Source: Aquisalimonas sp. 2447 (GTDB taxonomy: Bacteria; Pseudomonadota; Gammaproteobacteria; Nitrococcales; Aquisalimonadaceae). From it: DNA of 64,000 nt. Location: contig NZ_CP050695.1 of NCBI RefSeq assembly GCF_012044895.1, positions 3,874,501 through 3,938,500 of the forward strand. Reading direction: 5' to 3'. The notes beneath the pieces were generated by a model, which saw nothing but the letters and a program-made list of their open reading frames with translations, did not search any database and was not told where the DNA came from. The position numbers and the translations under genes are program-made. Below are positions 24,862 to 33,969 of this stretch, in pieces. Numbering within the stretch: the first letter of the stretch is position 1; each line of letters begins with the position of its first letter.

Positions 24862-26075
24862 GCCACCTCCAGCGCCCAGATGGTCACCGGCCGCAGGGGC
24901 TGCCAGCCGGTGAATCCGCCCAAGGGTTCCGCACGGCTGACAGCAAGCCGCGAGAGCTCACCGCCCCACTGCGCCGCCGCCCGCGCCAGCACCGCCTCGC
25001 CCTCCACGGTGACGCTGTTGGCCACCAGTCGCCCGCCGGGCGGCAGGGCCTCACGGCAGCGCTCCAGCAGGCCCGGCGTGGTCAGCCCGCCGCCGATGAA
25101 GACCGCGTGCGGCTGCGGGAGATCGGCCAACGCATCCGGTGCGGCGCCGGTGACGCACTGGAGATCCGGCACGCCGCAGGTCCGGGCGTTGTCGGAAACG
25201 AGGGCGCTACGGGCATGGTCGCGCTCCACCGCCACGGCACGATTGGCGGGGTCCGCCAGCATCCACTCGATGGCGATGGCACCGGAGCCGGCGCCCACGT
25301 CCCAGAGTACTTCACCGCGCCCCGGCGCCAGTGCGGCCAGGGTGGCGGCACGGACCTCGCGCTTGGTGATCTGGCCGTCGTGGGCGAACAGGTCATCCCG
25401 CCGGCCGGCGGTCGCCGCGATCACCCGCGCACCGGCGCCAGCGCGACAATCCACGGCAATGGTGTTCAGGTCAGCGGTCTGCTCGTCCGCCCACTGCTGG
25501 GCGGTGGTCTGACGGTGTTGCTCGTTCGGGCCACCCATGTGCGACAGCACGGTGAGCCCCGACGCCCCGAAGCCCACCTCCCGCAACAGACCGGCCAGCG
25601 CCGCCGCGGTGCTGCCGTCCCAGCTCAGGAGCAGCAACCGCGCGCCGTCGTGGAGCCACGGGCGCACCCGGTCCAGCGCGCGGCCGTGCACGGACAGACA
25701 GCGCACCTGCTGCAGCGGCCAGCCCATGCGGGCGGCGGCCAGGGTAAATGCCGACGGCGCGGGGTGGACGCTGATTTCCTGCGGCTCGACGTGGTGGGCC
25801 AGGGTCGCGCCGATGCCGTACCAGAAGGGATCGCCGCTGGCGAGCACACAGGTGGGCCGACCGCGGCGGGCAGTGACCCATGGCAGGGCCCGGTCCAGTG
25901 GCGACGGCCAGGCGATGCGCTCCTGGCCGGGATGTGCCGGGATTAGTCCCAGATGGCGCTCGCCGCCGAAGACGGTATCGGCGGCAGCGAGGGCGTCCCG
26001 CGCCGCCCGCGGGAGGCCGTCGACGCCGTCCTCGCCGATGCCGATAATGGTGAGCCAGGGGGTCACGTCAGACAT
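24858..26075 (-). CDS. cobL: Precorrin-6Y C5,15-methyltransferase (decarboxylating) CobL
   Basis: Bifunctional enzyme of 405 residues that methylates C-5 and C-15 and decarboxylates the acetate side chain of precorrin-6B. The N-terminal CbiE-like tetrapyrrole methylase (about 1-205) starts LTIIGIGEDGVDGL and has VLASGDPFWYG. The C-terminal CbiT-like Rossmann methyltransferase (about 215-400) has WDVGAGSGAIAIEW. ATG 26075 is preceded by GGGAGG. It is divergent from cobK, with a 26-kb-position inverted repeat in the gap. First gene of the minus-strand cobL-cobE-cobM group. Confidence 0.93.
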   Translation of the reverse strand: MSDVTPWLTIIGIGEDGVDGLPRAARDALAAADTVFGGERHLGLIPAHPGQERIAWPSPLDRALPWVTARRGRPTCVLASGDPFWYGIGATLAHHVEPQEISVHPAPSAFTLAAARMGWPLQQVRCLSVHGRALDRVRPWLHDGARLLLLSWDGSTAAALAGLLREVGFGASGLTVLSHMGGPNEQHRQTTAQQWADEQTADLNTIAVDCRAGAGARVIAATAGRRDDLFAHDGQITKREVRAATLAALAPGRGEVLWDVGAGSGAIAIEWMLADPANRAVAVERDHARSALVSDNARTCGVPDLQCVTGAAPDALADLPQPHAVFIGGGLTTPGLLERCREALPPGGRLVANSVTVEGEAVLARAAAQWGGELSRLAVSRAEPLGGFTGWQPLRPVTIWALEVA

Positions 26076-26104
26076 GATGCCTCCCGAAGCGCGAACCCCC
26101 CAAT

Positions 26105-26160
26105 GTGGGAGCGACGAGTCTGTCTCGATGCACGAATGTCGCGACTGACGTCGCTCCCAC
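26105..26160. repeat. Inverted repeat in the cobL-cobK gap
   Basis: GTGGGAGCGAC (26105-26115) and its exact complement GTCGCTCCCAC (26150-26160) flank 34 bp. It lies 30 bp upstream of cobL and 88 bp upstream of cobK. Its size and position resemble an extragenic palindrome unrelated in sequence to the GTAGGG family in this window. It could form a hairpin in the leader of either gene. Confidence 0.65.
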
Positions 26161-26247
26161 AGGGGCGGGGAGTTGTCTGCGCGGCAGACGCTGTTGCCGC
26201 GACCGACCGCCACGCGGGGAGCCCGCCCCGGACAACGGAGCACGACC

Positions 26248-26988
26248 ATGCAGGTCCTCATCCTCGCCGGCACCAGTGAGGCCACCAGCCTGGCTCGGCA
26301 ACTGGACGACCACCCGACCATCCAGGCCCAGGTGTCCCTGGCCGGCCGCACCAGGGCGCCGGAGGTTCCGGACCTGCCGCACCGCATCGGCGGCTTCGGC
26401 GGGGTCGACGGGCTGGCGCAGTATCTGCGGGAGGCGCGCATCGACGCCCTGGTGGACGCCACCCACCCCTTCGCCGCCACGATGACGGCCAACGCCGTGG
26501 CCGCCGCCCGGGCGACGGAGATTCCCCTGGCCATCCTGCGGCGCCCGGAGTGGCAGCCCAGGCCGGACGACCACTGGCTGCCCGTGCCCGACCTGGAGGC
26601 CGCCGCCGATACGCTGCGCGAGCTCGGCCACCGGGTGCTGGTCACCACCGGCCGCCAGGGGCTCGCCGCCTTCCAGCGTACACCGGACAAGCATTACGTG
26701 ATCCGGACCATCGACCCGCCGGAGCCGCCGCCGGCGCTGCCCGATGCGGTCTACCTGCAGGCGCGCGGGCCGTTCCGACTGGACGAGGAGACCGCCCTGC
26801 TGGACGCCCACGGCATCGACGTGATGGTCTCCAAGGCCAGCGGCGGTGACGCCACCTGCGCCAAGCTGGGCGCGGCTCGGGCGCGGGGCATTCCAGTGGT
26901 CATGGTGCAGCGTCCACCGGAGCCGCAGGGGGTGCCGGCATTCAGCGAGGCGGCCGACGTGGTGCGGTGGCTGGAGGGGCATGGTTAG
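26248..26988 (+). CDS. cobK: Precorrin-6A reductase CobK
   Basis: NADPH-dependent reductase of the corrin macrocycle, 246 residues. The N-terminus QVLILAGTSEATSLARQL is the family nucleotide-binding signature, followed by VDATHPFAATMTANA near residue 70, VLVTTGRQGL near 130 and MVSKASGGDATCAKLGAA near 195. ATG 26248 has GGAG 7 nt upstream; the frame is open upstream to 26173 without similarity. It is the only plus-strand cob gene here, divergent from cobL and convergent with cobJ across the repeat-filled gap. Confidence 0.92.
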   Translation: MQVLILAGTSEATSLARQLDDHPTIQAQVSLAGRTRAPEVPDLPHRIGGFGGVDGLAQYLREARIDALVDATHPFAATMTANAVAAARATEIPLAILRRPEWQPRPDDHWLPVPDLEAAADTLRELGHRVLVTTGRQGLAAFQRTPDKHYVIRTIDPPEPPPALPDAVYLQARGPFRLDEETALLDAHGIDVMVSKASGGDATCAKLGAARARGIPVVMVQRPPEPQGVPAFSEAADVVRWLEGHG

Positions 26989-27479
26989 GCTCGTCGGGGC
27001 GGTACTGATACCCCGATGGTGCGTTGTTCGAGGCCGATGGCGGTGCACCGATGCCGAATCGGTGGACCTGAAGGTCCACCCTACGAGGGGTTGGCGGTGC
27101 ATCAAGATGCACCCTACGGGGGGCGTCGGCCTGGCGGGGGTGCTTGGGGTGGCGGCGATGGCCGCCCGGGTGCGCGGTGACGGCGCCGGTGCACGTCGCC
27201 GGGTGGGGGCCGGCGTATCCATGATGCCGGCGGCGAGGACGTACCCCCCGTAGGGTGCATCTTGATGCACCGATGGGGCCTTGTTCGATGCCGAGAAAAG
27301 CGTCGACGCAGGGTGGACCTTCAGGTCCACCGATTCGGCGTCGATGCGCCACCGTGGCTTGCATGTCTGTGGAAGGTGGACCTGAAGGTCCACCCTACGC
27401 GGGGTTCGCGGTGCATCAAGATGCACCCTACGTAGGGCTGCGCGGTGTGTGCCCTCTGTCCGTCGGCGCGCAGATACCT
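26989..27479. repeat. Intergenic block filled with REP-like palindromes
   Basis: No gene is visible in this 490-bp gap between the convergent ends of cobK and cobJ. It holds at least six hairpin units. Type A, GGTGCATCTTGATGCACC or its complement, is at 27096-27113, 27254-27271 and 27410-27427. Type B, GGTGGACCTGAAGGTCCACC or its complement, is at 27061-27080, 27312-27331 and 27375-27394. Units end in CTACG or begin with CGTAGG (one copy has GCAGGG), always on the outside of the hairpin. Longer flanks are also shared: a GATGCCGAATC stretch before 27061 is inverted after 27331, and a TTGTTCGA-GCCGA tract occurs near both 27025 and 27282. This suggests duplication of composite units. Confidence 0.88.
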
Positions 27480-28250
27480 TCATGATCCCGCCACCTCCGG
27501 ATAGGAGCGCGGCGTGTACACCCGGGTGACGCCGCCGTGCCGGAACGCGCGCGTGGTGGACGCGCCCACCAGCACCAGGGTGCGCATGTCGGCGTCCCGG
27601 GGGTCGGCGTCCGCCAGGGTGGTGATGCGGACGGACTCGTCCCCGCCGCGCCCCACGGCCTTGGCCAGGATCACCGGCGTCGCCGGTGCGTGCACCGTGC
27701 GCAGCACGTCCAGGGCGGCGCCGAGCTGCCAGGGACGAGCCCTGGAGATGGGGTTGTAGAGGGCGATGGCGAAGTCCCCCTCCGCGGCCAGGCGCAGGCG
27801 CCGTTCCACCAGCGCCCATGGCTTGAGGTTGTCGGACAGGGACATGACACAGAAATCGTTGCCCAGCGGTGCGCCCAGGCGTGCGGCGGCGGCCTGCATG
27901 GCGGAGACACCCGGCTCCACCGTCACGTCCACGGTGGCCCAGCGTCCTTCATCATCGGCGTCCAGCGCCTCCATCACCGCCGCGGCCATGGCGAACACCC
28001 CGGGGTCGCCGCCGGAGACCACGACAACCCGACCGCCGTCCCGCGCCATGTCCAGGGCATGCTGCGCCCGCGCCAGCTCCTCGCGGTTGTCCGAGGCGTG
28101 GTGCCGCGCCCCGGGGTTATCCACCCGCGTCAGATAGGGACCGTAGCCCACCAGATCCGTGGCCTGCGCCAGGGTGGCCGTCGTCTCCGGCGTCACCCAG
28201 TCGGGCCCGGCGGGCCCGTTGCCGACCACGCGCAGCCAGCCCGCGCTCAT
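27480..28250 (-). CDS. cobJ: Precorrin-3B C17-methyltransferase CobJ
   Basis: SAM-dependent methylase performing C-17 methylation and ring contraction, 256 residues. Family features: LRVVGNGPAGPDWVTPE at the start, DLVGYGPYL near 34, VVVVSGGDPGVFAMA near 76, VEPGVSAMQAAAARLGAPLG near 112 and ALYNPISRARPWQL near 163. ATG 28250 overlaps the cobI stop (ATGA). It is the last gene of the cbiD-ABC-cobG-cobH-cobI-cobJ operon. The convergent repeat block follows it. Confidence 0.93.
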   Translation of the reverse strand: MSAGWLRVVGNGPAGPDWVTPETTATLAQATDLVGYGPYLTRVDNPGARHHASDNREELARAQHALDMARDGGRVVVVSGGDPGVFAMAAAVMEALDADDEGRWATVDVTVEPGVSAMQAAAARLGAPLGNDFCVMSLSDNLKPWALVERRLRLAAEGDFAIALYNPISRARPWQLGAALDVLRTVHAPATPVILAKAVGRGGDESVRITTLADADPRDADMRTLVLVGASTTRAFRHGGVTRVYTPRSYPEVAGS

Positions 28251-28993
28251 CGTCGCTCCCCGGTGCCGGGCACCACGATCATGGAAAAGTACGGCGCCTT
28301 GTCCACGGCCGCCTCGCTCAGGGGGCAGAACCGCTCGGCGTCCATGCTGGAGCGCTCCACGTACCAGGCACGCTCGCTCATGCCGAGGGTCTCCAGCACC
28401 CCGACGATGCGCTCCAGGTTGCTCCCCACCTTCATGATCACCGCCGCGTCGGCGCCGTCCAGGCGCGCCCGCAGGGCCGTATCAGGCAGCGTGCCGGGGA
28501 TCACCGAGAGCACGTCATCGCGCATGGTCAGCGGTGTCGGCAACAGGGCCGCGCTGCTCATCACCGAGGCCACGCCGGGGATCACCGTGGACGGGAACTG
28601 GTCCTTGAGCCGCAGGTAGACGTGCATGAACGAGCCGTAGAAGAAGGGATCACCCTCGTTCAGCACCACCACCGACCGGCCCGCCTGCAGGTGGCCGGCC
28701 AGCATCTCGGCGGCAGCGTCGAAAAAGCCTTCGATCCGGTCCCGGTACTCCTGGGAGGTGTGCGGCAGCTCCGTGGTCACCGGATAGACCATGGGCTCCT
28801 CGCGCTGCGCCGCGCCGATGTGGGCGTCGGCGATCTCGCGGGCGTTGCCGCGCTTGCCCCGTTTGCAGAAGTACGCCACCACGTCGGCGGCGGCGATCAG
28901 TCGCGCCGCCTTGAGGGTGATGAGTTCCGGGTCGCCCGGGCCGGTGCCGATGCCGTAGAGCCGGCCGCCCTCGATTGCTGTCTCTGTCGCCAT
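28247..28993 (-). CDS. cobI: Precorrin-2 C20-methyltransferase CobI
   Basis: SAM-dependent methylase that commits precorrin-2 to the corrin pathway, 248 residues. The start GRLYGIGTGPGDPELITLKA is the family entry; VVVLNEGDPFFYGSFMHVYLRL and VIPGVASVMSSAAL are further signatures. Its start lies 4 nt after the cobH stop, and its own stop overlaps the cobJ start by 4 bp. Confidence 0.94.
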   Translation of the reverse strand: MATETAIEGGRLYGIGTGPGDPELITLKAARLIAAADVVAYFCKRGKRGNAREIADAHIGAAQREEPMVYPVTTELPHTSQEYRDRIEGFFDAAAEMLAGHLQAGRSVVVLNEGDPFFYGSFMHVYLRLKDQFPSTVIPGVASVMSSAALLPTPLTMRDDVLSVIPGTLPDTALRARLDGADAAVIMKVGSNLERIVGVLETLGMSERAWYVERSSMDAERFCPLSEAAVDKAPYFSMIVVPGTGERR

Positions 28994-28997
28994 GGCG

Positions 28998-29630
28998 TCA
29001 CCACCGCTCCGTTGCCAGGGCGTTCACCGCCGCGGCGGCCATGGCGCTGCCGCCGCGACGGCCGAACACCGTCAGGTAGTCGAGATCCGCCGCGTACGCC
29101 GCCAGGGACTCCTTGCTCTCCACCGCGCCGACGAAGCCAACGGGCATGCCCAGCACCGCGGCCGGGCGCGGCGCACCGGCATCCAGCATCTCCAGCAGAC
29201 GAAACAGCGACGTCGGCGCGTTGCCGATGGCCACCACCGCGCCCGCCAGATCCTCGCGCCACAGCTCCATGGCCGCCGCGGAACGGGTGTTGCCCAGTTG
29301 CTCCGCCAGGGCCGGCACGCCCTCGTCGCGCAGGGTGCAGACCACCCGGTTGTCCACCGGCAGCCGCGCGCGGGTGATGCCGTGGGCCACCATCTGGCTG
29401 TCGCAGAGGATCGGCGCGCCGGCGGCAAGGGCCCGCCTTGCGGCATCACCCACGCCCGTGGAGAAGCCCACGTCGGCGGCCAGGTCGGTCATGCCGCAGG
29501 CATGGATCATGCGCACCACCGCCGGCAGCAGGGTTGCGGGAAACCGCGCCAGGTCCGCCTCCGCCTGGATGATGGCGAAGGACTGGCGATAGATCGCCTG
29601 GCCGTCGCGGATGTAATCGAGTTCAGACAC
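28998..29630 (-). CDS. cobH: Precorrin-8X methylmutase CobH
   Basis: Isomerase that moves the C-11 methyl group to C-12 to give hydrogenobyrinate, 210 residues. It starts [20 protein letters not shown] and has [13 protein letters not shown] near 45 with the catalytic His, then [15 protein letters not shown] and [11 protein letters not shown], with [12 protein letters not shown] near the end. I choose GTG 29630 because the family begins there; the frame continues upstream inside cobG. The start overlaps the cobG end by 8 bp, and a GAGGAGGAA ribosome site lies in the last codons of cobG. Confidence 0.93.
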   Translation of the reverse strand: MSELDYIRDGQAIYRQSFAIIQAEADLARFPATLLPAVVRMIHACGMTDLAADVGFSTGVGDAARRALAAGAPILCDSQMVAHGITRARLPVDNRVVCTLRDEGVPALAEQLGNTRSAAAMELWREDLAGAVVAIGNAPTSLFRLLEMLDAGAPRPAAVLGMPVGFVGAVESKESLAAYAADLDYLTVFGRRGGSAMAAAAVNALATERW

Positions 29631-31020
29631 GCGTTGTTTCCTCCTCCACGCGCCGGACCACGCTCTCGCGGCCCAGGCGACTGATGAATGCGTCCAGGGA
29701 CTCCCGGGGCGCATGCCGTTCCCGGGCAAACAGGGTGTCCAGCGCCGCCACCCGCCGGCGGACCGTGGCCGGCGGCGCGGGCGGCCAATCCGGGGCGTGC
29801 GCCACGCCCCCGGTCAGGGTCATGGCGTAGTAACCGGCATCCGCCACCAGGGTCACTCCCGCGTGTGCCGGCGCCCCGCAGCCCTTGCCGCAGCCGGAGA
29901 CATGCACCCGCTCCCCGGCCGCCAGCAGGGTCGGCGCCACGGCCTCGAGCGCCAGGGCGTCGTCGCGGGTAGCGGTGGTGGCCGAGGCGCAGCCGGGTGC
30001 GCCAACGCAGGCGCCCAGCCCGCGGCGGGGGTCGGCGGCATCGGTGATCGCGCCCAGCTCGCCCAAGGCGGTGACGGCGGCCGGCTCCATCCCGGTGATG
30101 AGCACACTGCGCCAGGGGGTCAGGCGGAGCGTCGGTGGCGTCTCCGGCGCCAGGCGTCGCTCACGAGCCAGCACCGCCAGTCCCCGGAGCTGCCAGGCCT
30201 CCAGGGCGCCGAACGGGAATTCCGCCTGCAGCCAGCCATCCGCGGCCCGCGGCGCCTGGCGGTCGCCCGGTTCCGGGGCAACGACATCGCCGGACCATGG
30301 CGCCAGCGCGCGGCGGAACGGCGCCTCGCCCCGCTCCAGCAGTGCCGTAGCCATGCGCGGCGGTTGCCCTTCCCCGGCCAGGTCGACAAGCGCCTCCAGC
30401 AGCGCAACGACAGCTGCAGCCGTATCCTGCGGGCCGATCGTGCCCACCGGTCGGGCATCCGCCGCACGCCCTGCCAGGCCAACGCGCCAGGCAACCCCCT
30501 GCGCCACCGGCACGGCGTCCAGGCGCACGTCGGCGTAGACATCCGGGACACCCAGGGTGCCGCCGCCATCGACCACGATTCCGGTCTTGGGCGGCAGACC
30601 GCGCAGTCGCGGATGGTCGGCCACTGCATCCGCCACGGCCCGGGCCACGGGGGCGCCATCGGCCACCGCCGTTGGGTCCAGATCGGTGACCGGGGCGGCG
30701 AGGACATTGCGCACCGCCTCGCGCTCCGGGTCCGCATCCGCCACGCCGGCACGGATCAAGGCGGTCTGGGCGTCGGTCAGGGTTGTCCGGGTGACGCCCC
30801 GAAGCTGCAGGTTGCCGCGGGAGGTCAGTTCCAGCCGGCCATTGCCGTGGCGCTCTGCCGCCGCGGCAAGGGCTTCGGCCTGTTCGAGGGTCAGCCCGCC
30901 GACGGGATGGCGCACCCGCAGCAGCAACCCGTCGCCGCTGGTCATGGGTGCCGCCACGCCGGGGCAGGCACCCCGCACCTGCGGCTGTTGCGGCGTGTCA
31001 TGACTCCGTGTCCGCGTCAT
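29623..31020 (-). CDS. cobG: Precorrin-3B synthase CobG
   Basis: Oxygen-dependent hydroxylase/lactone-forming enzyme of the aerobic pathway, 465 residues, of the sulfite/nitrite-reductase superfamily. Two ferredoxin-like half domains (about 40-120 and 270-330) are followed by the 4Fe-4S ligands: Cys338 and Cys344 (ACVGAPGC), Cys377 and Cys381 (SGCGKGC). This gene marks the oxygen-dependent route. Its ATG overlaps the stop of the ABC permease gene (ATGA), and its end overlaps cobH by 8 bp. Confidence 0.9.
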   Translation of the reverse strand: MTRTRSHDTPQQPQVRGACPGVAAPMTSGDGLLLRVRHPVGGLTLEQAEALAAAAERHGNGRLELTSRGNLQLRGVTRTTLTDAQTALIRAGVADADPEREAVRNVLAAPVTDLDPTAVADGAPVARAVADAVADHPRLRGLPPKTGIVVDGGGTLGVPDVYADVRLDAVPVAQGVAWRVGLAGRAADARPVGTIGPQDTAAAVVALLEALVDLAGEGQPPRMATALLERGEAPFRRALAPWSGDVVAPEPGDRQAPRAADGWLQAEFPFGALEAWQLRGLAVLARERRLAPETPPTLRLTPWRSVLITGMEPAAVTALGELGAITDAADPRRGLGACVGAPGCASATTATRDDALALEAVAPTLLAAGERVHVSGCGKGCGAPAHAGVTLVADAGYYAMTLTGGVAHAPDWPPAPPATVRRRVAALDTLFARERHAPRESLDAFISRLGRESVVRRVEEETTRV

Positions 31021-31790
31021 GGCTTCACCCGTGTCCCGCGCGCCACCAGCGCCCAGGCCACGGCCCCGGTGATCACCGTGGCCAGGCCCAGCATGGTGAA
31101 CGTGGTCGTCCAGGGCAGTGCCCCGCTACCCAGCAGCCCATGGCGGAAACCGTCGATGAGGTAGTACATGGGGTTGGCCAGGGACAGGCTCTGCCACGGC
31201 TCGGCCAGGCGCTCCACCGGGTAGAACAGACCGCCCAGGTAGATCAGCGGCGTGAGCACGAAGGTGGCCACCACCGAGGTGTGATCGAAGGTGCGGGCGA
31301 AGATGCCGTTGATCAGCCCGGCGAACGCGAACAGCAGGGCGGCCAGCAACGCCAGGCCCAGCGTGGCACCCGGGTGATGCAGCTGCAGCCCGGTGAGCGG
31401 CAGGGCCAGGGCGGCCACCAGCAGCCCCACCAGCAGCCCACGCAGCACACCGCCGGTGACGAAGCCGGCAACGATGAGCCAGGCGGGCATGGGCGCCACC
31501 AGCAGCTCCTCGATATGGCGCTGCAGCTTGGCGCCGAAGAAGGACAGGGTGACATTGTTGTAGGCGTTGGTGACCACCGCCAGCATGACCAGCCCGGGCA
31601 TGAGGAACTCGGTGTAGCCGACACCGCCCATGGTGCCGATCTCCCGGCCCACCAGCTCCCCCAGCACCACCAGGAACAGCATCGCCGTCACCACCGAGGG
31701 CAGCAGGGTCTGCACCCAGGTGCGCAGGAAACGCCGCAGCTGCTTGACCACCATGCCCCGGTAGCCGAACCAGTACCCGGCCGCACTCAT
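31017..31790 (-). CDS. ABC-2 type transporter permease inside the cob operon
   Basis: Inner-membrane permease of 257 residues with six hydrophobic helices, ABC-2 family (YadH-like exporters). Landmarks are LLPSVVTAMLFLVVLGELVG near residue 30, EFLMPGLVMLAVVTNAYNN near 62 and LTPLIYLGGLFYPVERLAEPW near 185, typical of this family. It overlaps its ATPase gene upstream (stop/start ATGA) and cobG downstream by 4 bp, so it is translated as part of the cobalamin operon. The exported compound is unknown. Such exporters are not among the usual B12 genes. Confidence 0.88.
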   Translation of the reverse strand: MSAAGYWFGYRGMVVKQLRRFLRTWVQTLLPSVVTAMLFLVVLGELVGREIGTMGGVGYTEFLMPGLVMLAVVTNAYNNVTLSFFGAKLQRHIEELLVAPMPAWLIVAGFVTGGVLRGLLVGLLVAALALPLTGLQLHHPGATLGLALLAALLFAFAGLINGIFARTFDHTSVVATFVLTPLIYLGGLFYPVERLAEPWQSLSLANPMYYLIDGFRHGLLGSGALPWTTTFTMLGLATVITGAVAWALVARGTRVKP

Positions 31791-32719
31791 GACGCCCCCT
31801 GCGTGCCGCCGCGGACCCGCTCCAGGAAGAGCTGCTCCAGGCGATTGGTCTTGTTGCGAAGGCTCGCCACCGCCAGTCCCTGGGCGCTGAGCTCGGCGAA
31901 GAGACCGTTGAGGGGTTGGCCCCGGGGCACGTCCACCTCCAGGGTGCGCGGGTCCACCTGCCGCACCGTGATACCGCCAAGATCCGGCGGGCGCGGGTGA
32001 TCGGCGGCGAGGTCCAGCACCAGGGTGTCGTGATCCAGGCCCTGGAGCAGTTCCGCGGGCGTGCCGCGCGCGGCGATGCGCCCGCCGTCGATGAACGCCA
32101 GGTCATCGCAGAGCTGCTCCGCTTCTTCCAGGTAGTGGGTGGTAAGCAGCACGGTGGTGCCGGCGGCGTTGAGCCCGCGCAGCAGCTCCCACAGGGTGTG
32201 GCGCGCCTCCACGTCGACGCCGGCGGTGGGCTCGTCCAGCAGCAGCAGACGGGGTTCGTGGACCAGCGCCCGGGCGATCATCAGCCGCCGCTTGAAGCCG
32301 CCAGAGAGCCCCCAGGCGGTCTGCCGCGCCCGGTCCGCCAGCCCCAGGAGCTCCAGCACCGCCTGGGTGCGCTGCCGGGCGCGGCGGGGGGAGAGGCCGT
32401 AGTAGGCCGCCTGGCTGGCGACGATCTCGCCCACGGGCTCGAAACTATTGAAGTTCACCTCCTGGGGCACCAGCCCGATTCGTCGCCGGGCGGCGACCGG
32501 CTCCCGCGCCAGGTCGTGGCCGAACACCCGGATGCGACCCCGCTCCAGGCGCACCAGCGAACTCAGCAGCCCGATCAGCGTGGTCTTGCCGGCGCCGTTG
32601 GGGCCCAGCAGGCCGAAGAACGCGCCCGCCCGCACTTGGAGATCCACGCCATCGAGCCCGACGCGGCCGCTGGCGTAGCGCTTGGCGAGCCCTTCCATGT
32701 GCAGTGCCGGTGTGCTCAT
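31787..32719 (-). CDS. ABC transporter ATP-binding protein inside the cob operon
   Basis: ATPase of 310 residues, YadG-like, partner of the following ABC-2 permease. Walker A GPNGAGKTT near residue 40, signature LSGGFKRRL near 138, Walker B LLLLDEPTAGVD near 158, and a C-terminal regulatory part. ATG 32719 has GGGAG 4 nt upstream and overlaps the cbiD stop (ATGA). The frame continues upstream within cbiD but without similarity. Inferred role: energising export of an unidentified molecule made or used together with cobalamin. Confidence 0.88.
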   Translation of the reverse strand: MSTPALHMEGLAKRYASGRVGLDGVDLQVRAGAFFGLLGPNGAGKTTLIGLLSSLVRLERGRIRVFGHDLAREPVAARRRIGLVPQEVNFNSFEPVGEIVASQAAYYGLSPRRARQRTQAVLELLGLADRARQTAWGLSGGFKRRLMIARALVHEPRLLLLDEPTAGVDVEARHTLWELLRGLNAAGTTVLLTTHYLEEAEQLCDDLAFIDGGRIAARGTPAELLQGLDHDTLVLDLAADHPRPPDLGGITVRQVDPRTLEVDVPRGQPLNGLFAELSAQGLAVASLRNKTNRLEQLFLERVRGGTQGAS

Positions 32720-33855
32720 GTGACTCCCTGTTCCGCCGTGCCCACCAGGCGCCCACCGCGGTCCACGGCGCACACGTCCAGGGCGATGTCGTCGGGCAGA
32801 CGGCGGCGTGCCTGATCGAAGGCGCGGGCGCAGATGCGGTCCCCCAGCGGGATGCCCGTCTCCCGGCACAGCGCCAGGGCCTCGATGCTGGTATTGCAGG
32901 CGCGCATGCGTGCCTGCAGCTCGGCGGCTGCCCCCAGGGCCCCGGCCTCGTCGGCGAGGCCGTCCAGGTCGATACTGCACTTGCGGCTGTGGGTGTCCGC
33001 GTGGCCGGCGGCGAATTTGCTCAACTTGCCGAAACCGCCGGCCAGGGTGACCCGGGACAGGGGGTGGTGGCGGATGTACTTGAGCACGCCGCCGATGAGA
33101 TCGCCCATCTCGATCAGGGCCATGTCGTCCAGGCCGTAGCGCTCCCGCGCCAGCGCTTCACTGGAGCCGCCGGTGCAGCACGCCACGTGTTCAATGCCGT
33201 TGGCGCGGGCCACGTCCACGGACTGGTGGATGGAGGCGATGTAGGCGGCGCAGGAGAACGGCCGGACGATGCCGGTGGTGCCCAGGATCGACAGCCCGCC
33301 CTGGATACCGAGCCGGCCGTTCATGGTGCGCTGGGCAATCCTTTCACCGTCGTCCACGCCCACTGTTACGTCGAAACCGCCGGCGTAGTCGGCACCGGTT
33401 GCGCACTCCAGCAGGTGATCGGTGATCATCCGGCGCGGCACCGGATTGATGGCCGGCTCGCCCACGGGCACCGGCAGACCGGAGCGGGTGACCGTGCCCA
33501 CGCCGTCGCCGGCGTGAAAGACCACGCCCACCGCGGCGCGCAGGCGCACATGCGCCCAGACCCGGGCGCCGTGGGTGGCATCGGGATCGTCGCCGCCGTC
33601 CTTGATCACACCGGCCAGGGCGCCATCGGCAATGGCGGTGGCATCGTTGAGCGTGAGCTCCACCGTCTGGCCGCGCGGCAGCACCACTCCCGTGGCCGCT
33701 CCGGCGGCTTGACCCAGCGCCAGGCGCGCCGCGGCCACCGCGGCGGCGGTGGCGCACACGCCGGTACTCAGACCGGTGCGCAGGGCACCGGCCGACTCCC
33801 GGCTCTCCGGGCGCATGGTGGCGCTGGTCGTGGTTGCGTGATGATTGTCCGTCAC
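32716..33855 (-). CDS. cbiD: Cobalt-precorrin-5B C1-methyltransferase CbiD
   Basis: SAM-dependent C-1 methylase, 379 residues. Recognisable by ALRTGLSTGVCATAAAVAAA near the start, INPVPRRMI in the middle, LGIQGGLSILGTTGIVRPFS near 185 and VTLAGGFGKLSKFAAGHADTHS near 275. I choose GTG 33855 with AGGA 8 nt upstream. The longer frame to 34170 runs through the cobalamin riboswitch and is not coding. It heads the operon. CbiD belongs to the anaerobic route, but in several aerobic bacteria it stands in for CobF. No cobF gene is visible in this window. Confidence 0.9.
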   Translation of the reverse strand: MTDNHHATTTSATMRPESRESAGALRTGLSTGVCATAAAVAAARLALGQAAGAATGVVLPRGQTVELTLNDATAIADGALAGVIKDGGDDPDATHGARVWAHVRLRAAVGVVFHAGDGVGTVTRSGLPVPVGEPAINPVPRRMITDHLLECATGADYAGGFDVTVGVDDGERIAQRTMNGRLGIQGGLSILGTTGIVRPFSCAAYIASIHQSVDVARANGIEHVACCTGGSSEALARERYGLDDMALIEMGDLIGGVLKYIRHHPLSRVTLAGGFGKLSKFAAGHADTHSRKCSIDLDGLADEAGALGAAAELQARMRACNTSIEALALCRETGIPLGDRICARAFDQARRRLPDDIALDVCAVDRGGRLVGTAEQGVT

Positions 33856-33969
33856 CGGCACGTTCCTGGTCAGGGGAACCGGGGCAGGCAAGGGGGAATC
33901 AGGTGTCAACGGCTTCGGCAGGTCCGGCGCGCTTGACCCGGTTCCACCGCACCCCGCGGTTCCAGGCTC

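Noticed and set aside
26989-27479. Possible CRISPR array in the cobK-cobJ gap
   Set aside because: Repeats are palindromes in both orientations with irregular spacing and no unique equal-length spacers; no cas genes are near.
26068-27819. 583-codon open frame on the minus strand across cobK and the repeat block
   Set aside because: It crosses the REP-like repeats and two recognised genes, and its translation is Arg/Gly/His-rich without domains.
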